Origin: RPQJ01 sp963748985
GTDB taxonomy: Bacteria > Pseudomonadota > Gammaproteobacteria > Steroidobacterales > Steroidobacteraceae
Length of the DNA: 64,000 nucleotides
NCBI GenBank assembly: GCA_963748985.1
Contig: CAVVKQ010000008.1
Coordinates: 21,538-85,537 of the forward strand
Direction of reading: 5' to 3'
Shown: positions 60,994 through 64,000 of the stretch, piece by piece
How positions within the stretch are numbered: position 1 is the stretch's first letter
How the letters are laid out: each line of letters starts with the position of its first letter
Notes under the pieces: generated by a model
Told to the model about the DNA's origin: nothing
Seen by the model: the letters and a program-made list of their open reading frames with translations, nothing else
Databases searched by the model: none
Translations under genes and position numbers: made by a program

Positions 60994-62589
60994 ATGTCGC
61001 TAACGATCGGAGTGCCGCGCGAGATCTACGCGGGCGAGAAACGTGTTGCCGCCGTCCCGGAGGTGGTCGAGAAGCTGATCAAGCTCGGTTTCGCCGTCCA
61101 GGTCGAAAGCGGGGCCGGGGCAGCTGCCAACTTCAACGACGAGTCCTACCGGGCCGCAGGTGCCCGAATCGCTGGCAGCGCCGCTGAACTCCTGGGCGGT
61201 TCCGACATCGTCTTCAAGGTGCGCGCGCCGGCGCCCGAGGAAGTGTCGCTGCTGAGGCCGGGCAGCACCCTGGTCAGCTTCATCTGGCCCGCGCAGAACC
61301 CGCAGCTGATGCAGGAGCTGGCCGAACGCAAGCTCACCGTGCTGGCCATCGACTCGTTGCCGCGCCAACTCTCCCGCGCGCAGAAGATGGACGCCCTCAC
61401 GTCCATGGCCAGCATCAGCGGCTACCGCGCCGTGATCGAGGCCGCCAACGCCTTTGGCCGGTTCTTCAATGGCCAGGTCACCGCGGCCGGCAAGATTCCG
61501 CCGGCAAAGGTCTTCGTCGCCGGTGCCGGTGTCGCCGGCCTGGCCGCCATCGGCACGGCCGCCAACCTGGGCGCCATCGTGCGCGCCAACGACACGCGCG
61601 CCGAGGTGGCCGACCAGGTCGTGTCGCTGGGCGGAGAATTCGTCAAGGTCGACTACGAGGAAGAAGGTTCCGGCGGTGGCGGCTACGCCAAGGTGATGAG
61701 CGAAGGCTTCCAGCAGGCCCAGCGCGAGATGTACGCCAAGCAGGCCAGGGAAGCCGACATCATCATCACCACTGCCCTGATTCCGGGCAAGCCCGCACCC
61801 AAGCTCATCACCGCCGAGATGGTGGAGAGCATGAAGCCAGGCAGCGTCATCGTCGACATGGCGGGCGAGCAGGGCGGCAACTGCGAACTCACGGTTCCCG
61901 GCGAGGCCGTGGTCAGGCACGGTGTCACCATCATCGGCTATACCGACCTGGTCAGTCGCCTGGCCAAGACGGCATCGACCCTGTACTCGACCAACCTCCT
62001 GCGCGTGACCGAGGAGCTCTGCAAGACCAAGGACGGCGTCCTGAACGTCAACATGGACGACGACGCCATTCGCGGCCTGACCGTCATCAAGGAGGGCAGC
62101 ATCACCTGGCCGCCGCCGGCACCACGACTTCCGGCCGCGCCGCCGCAGGCTAAACCAGCCGCGGCGACTGCAACGCCGGCGAAGAAGTCGGGCCATGGCC
62201 ACGGCGCAGGCGAACCCGCTTCGGTAAAGAGCCTCGCGCTGGTGTTCGGCGTGGGCGCGCTGCTGTTCTGGCTGGTCGGCGCCTTCGCACCGGCCTCGTT
62301 CCTCTCGCACTTCACCGTCTTCGTCCTGGCCTGCTTCGTCGGCTACATGGTGGTGTGGAACGTCACGCCTGCGTTGCACACGCCGCTGATGAGCGTGACC
62401 AACGCCATCTCCAGCATCATCGCGATCGGCGCGCTGGTCCAGGTAGCGCCTCCGCTCGGTGCAGGGACGGAGGGTCGGCCCGGCGCGCTGATCCTCGGCC
62501 TTGCGGTCGCTGCGCTCACGCTCACCGCGGTCAACATGTTCGGCGGCTTCGCCGTCACCCGTCGCATGCTTGCGATGTTCCGGAAATAA
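60994..62589 (+). CDS. pntA: NAD(P) transhydrogenase subunit alpha
   Basis: Proton-driven hydride transfer from NADH to NADP+. 531 residues: soluble NAD-binding part (about 1-370; GVPREIYAGEKRVAAVPEVV, VFVAGAGVAGLAAIGTAANL), a Pro/Ala linker (about 372-405), and a membrane part with four helices (ALVFGVGALLFWLVGAFAP, FTVFVLACFVGYMVVWNV). The alpha subunit is fused as in E. coli, not split as in Rhodospirillum. It gives NADPH for glutathione and thioredoxin systems encoded nearby. Confidence 0.96.
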   Translation: MSLTIGVPREIYAGEKRVAAVPEVVEKLIKLGFAVQVESGAGAAANFNDESYRAAGARIAGSAAELLGGSDIVFKVRAPAPEEVSLLRPGSTLVSFIWPAQNPQLMQELAERKLTVLAIDSLPRQLSRAQKMDALTSMASISGYRAVIEAANAFGRFFNGQVTAAGKIPPAKVFVAGAGVAGLAAIGTAANLGAIVRANDTRAEVADQVVSLGGEFVKVDYEEEGSGGGGYAKVMSEGFQQAQREMYAKQAREADIIITTALIPGKPAPKLITAEMVESMKPGSVIVDMAGEQGGNCELTVPGEAVVRHGVTIIGYTDLVSRLAKTASTLYSTNLLRVTEELCKTKDGVLNVNMDDDAIRGLTVIKEGSITWPPPAPRLPAAPPQAKPAAATATPAKKSGHGHGAGEPASVKSLALVFGVGALLFWLVGAFAPASFLSHFTVFVLACFVGYMVVWNVTPALHTPLMSVTNAISSIIAIGALVQVAPPLGAGTEGRPGALILGLAVAALTLTAVNMFGGFAVTRRMLAMFRK

Positions 62590-62601
62590 GGGGACTCAAG
62601 C

Positions 62602-64000
62602 ATGTCCGCCAATCTAGCCTCAGTGGCCTACATCGCCGCCACCATCCTGTTCATTCTGAGCCTCGGCGGTCTCTCTAATCCGGAGTCTTCGCGGCGCGGC
62701 AACTTCTACGGCATCGTCGGCATGGCAATTGCCGTGCTCGCGACCGTGTTCGGTCCGCGTGTCACCCTCGCCGGCATCCCTTACATCGTCGGCGCGCTCC
62801 TGGTGGGCGGATCGATCGGCCTGTACGCCGCGAAGAAAGTGCAGATGACGCAGATGCCGGAACTGGTCGCGCTGATGCACAGCCTCGTCGGCCTTGCGGC
62901 GTGCCTCGTCGGCTTCGCCAGCTACGTCGACACCTCGATCGTCCTGGTCGACGCCGAGAAGACCATCCACGAAGTCGAGATCTACATCGGTATCCTGATC
63001 GGCGCGGTCACGTTCTCGGGTTCGGTCATCGCGTTCGGCAAGCTCTCGGGCAAGATCGGCGGCAAGCCGCTGCTGCTGCCCGCCCGGCACTGGCTCAACC
63101 TCGCGGGACTGCTCGGCGTGATCTGGTTCGGCGTGCAGTTCCTGCAGGCGCACGACGTCGCGAGCGGCATGCTGCCGCTCGCCGTGATGACGGTGATCGC
63201 GCTGCTCTTCGGCGTGCACATGGTGATGGCGATCGGCGGCGCGGACATGCCGGTCGTTGTTTCCATGCTCAACAGCTATTCCGGCTGGGCCGCGGCGGCG
63301 ACGGGCTTCATGCTCTCGAACGACCTGCTGATCGTCGTCGGCGCGCTCGTCGGGTCGTCGGGCGCGATCCTGTCCTACATCATGTGCCGCGCGATGAACC
63401 GCAACTTCATCAGCGTCATCGCTGGCGGCTTCGGCACGGGCGGTGGCGCGACGCCAGCTGCCGCAGGCGCACAGCCCGCCGGTGAAGTGACGGCCATCAG
63501 CGCCGCCGAGACCGCAGAGCTGCTGCGCGACGCGAAGAACGTGATCATCGTGCCGGGCTACGGCATGGCAGTCGCCCAGGCGCAGCACACCGTGTACGAA
63601 ATCACGAAGCACCTGCGCGAGAAAGGCGTGAACGTGCGTTTCGGCATCCATCCGGTCGCGGGCCGCATGCCGGGGCACATGAACGTGCTGCTGGCCGAGG
63701 CGAAGGTGCCCTACGACATCGTGTTCGAGATGGACGAACTGAACGACGACTTCCCCAGCACGGACGTCTCGATGGTGATCGGCGCCAACGACATCGTGAA
63801 CCCCGCGGCCGAAGACGATCCGACGAGCCCGATCGCGGGCATGCCGGTGCTGCAGGTGTGGAAGTCGAAGACGTCGATCGTGATGAAGCGCTCGATGGCG
63901 TCGGGTTACGCCGGCGTCGACAATCCGCTGTTCTACAAGGAGAACAACCGGATGCTGTTCGGCGACGCGAAGAAGATGCTCGATGAGGTGCTGGTCGCGC
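62602..64000 (+). CDS. pntB: NAD(P) transhydrogenase subunit beta, 3' end missing
   Basis: Starts at ATG 62602, 12 bases after pntA, and runs off the window, so 466 residues are seen. Nine or so helices (residues about 1-260; GLSNPESSRRGNFYGIVGMA, MPELVALMHSLVGLAACLVG) and the NADP-binding domain III (IVPGYGMAVAQAQHTVYEIT, HPVAGRMPGHMNVLLAEAKV, MKRSMASGYAGVDNPLFY). Only the last few residues are lacking. Confidence 0.95.
   Translation, partial: MSANLASVAYIAATILFILSLGGLSNPESSRRGNFYGIVGMAIAVLATVFGPRVTLAGIPYIVGALLVGGSIGLYAAKKVQMTQMPELVALMHSLVGLAACLVGFASYVDTSIVLVDAEKTIHEVEIYIGILIGAVTFSGSVIAFGKLSGKIGGKPLLLPARHWLNLAGLLGVIWFGVQFLQAHDVASGMLPLAVMTVIALLFGVHMVMAIGGADMPVVVSMLNSYSGWAAAATGFMLSNDLLIVVGALVGSSGAILSYIMCRAMNRNFISVIAGGFGTGGGATPAAAGAQPAGEVTAISAAETAELLRDAKNVIIVPGYGMAVAQAQHTVYEITKHLREKGVNVRFGIHPVAGRMPGHMNVLLAEAKVPYDIVFEMDELNDDFPSTDVSMVIGANDIVNPAAEDDPTSPIAGMPVLQVWKSKTSIVMKRSMASGYAGVDNPLFYKENNRMLFGDAKKMLDEVLVA

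Overview
The window is high-GC, densely coded DNA that reads as a gammaproteobacterial chromosome. The organism is probably an aerobic or microaerobic heterotroph of a Steroidobacter/Nevskia/Chromatiales-like group. This placement rests on gene style only (E. coli-type gshA, hemH, pntAB, fadI and ydcSTUVW orthologues together with a class I PHA synthase) and is tentative. No rRNA, tRNA, phage, insertion sequence or CRISPR array was recognised.

Layout: 1-1176 is the 3' part of phaC. 1.2-4.0 kb is decayed: a hairpin repeat, a SnoaL/DUF4440-like pseudogene with its 3' end duplicated in tandem, and a broken CadC-type regulator. 4.1-5.6 kb encodes a PQQ-glucose-dehydrogenase-like lipoprotein. 5.8-9.5 kb is a YbhGFSR-like ABC export operon with its TetR (CecR-like) regulator and a perfect operator palindrome. 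9.7-12.8 kb holds a receiver-PAS-GGDEF-EAL protein and a tandem universal stress protein.

13.0-25.2 kb is a micro-oxic respiration island. It carries ccoNOQP, an unnamed small membrane protein gene, ccoG, a short ccoH-like gene, ccoI, ccoS and a DsbD/SafE-like gene. These are followed by hsp20 and then by a FixL-like kinase whose first PAS domain keeps the heme histidine and distal arginine, FixJ, and a stand-alone receiver. 25.2-28.5 kb continues with stress and redox functions (VIT-type metal transporter, cbpA-cbpM, trxC).

28.6-45 kb is central metabolism: pyruvate carboxylase, isoaspartyl peptidase, gshA, a DUF885 metallopeptidase pair of which one has lost its metal site, fadI, dienelactone hydrolase, a frameshifted gabD, an MFS exporter and hemH. 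45-47.8 kb has VOC, YceI, cytochrome b561 and YceI genes. 47.9-53.5 kb is a polyamine uptake and gamma-aminobutyraldehyde oxidation operon (ydcSTUVW-like). 53.5-60.9 kb is mixed: two GNAT acetyltransferases, a fructosamine-kinase-like protein, a flap exonuclease-like protein, an Asp/Asn beta-hydroxylase, a LysR regulator, a strong small-RNA candidate, a 360-bp palindromic repeat cluster and an HNH nuclease. pntA and a truncated pntB end the window.

Three signals are not ordinary genes. One is a small-RNA candidate at about 59.57-59.73 kb with two hairpins showing the same 14-nt C-rich loop and an intrinsic terminator. The second is a dispersed two-hairpin repeat whose stems differ between copies while loops and flanks are kept. 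The third is a set of heptamer-repeat elements sitting on gene stop codons.
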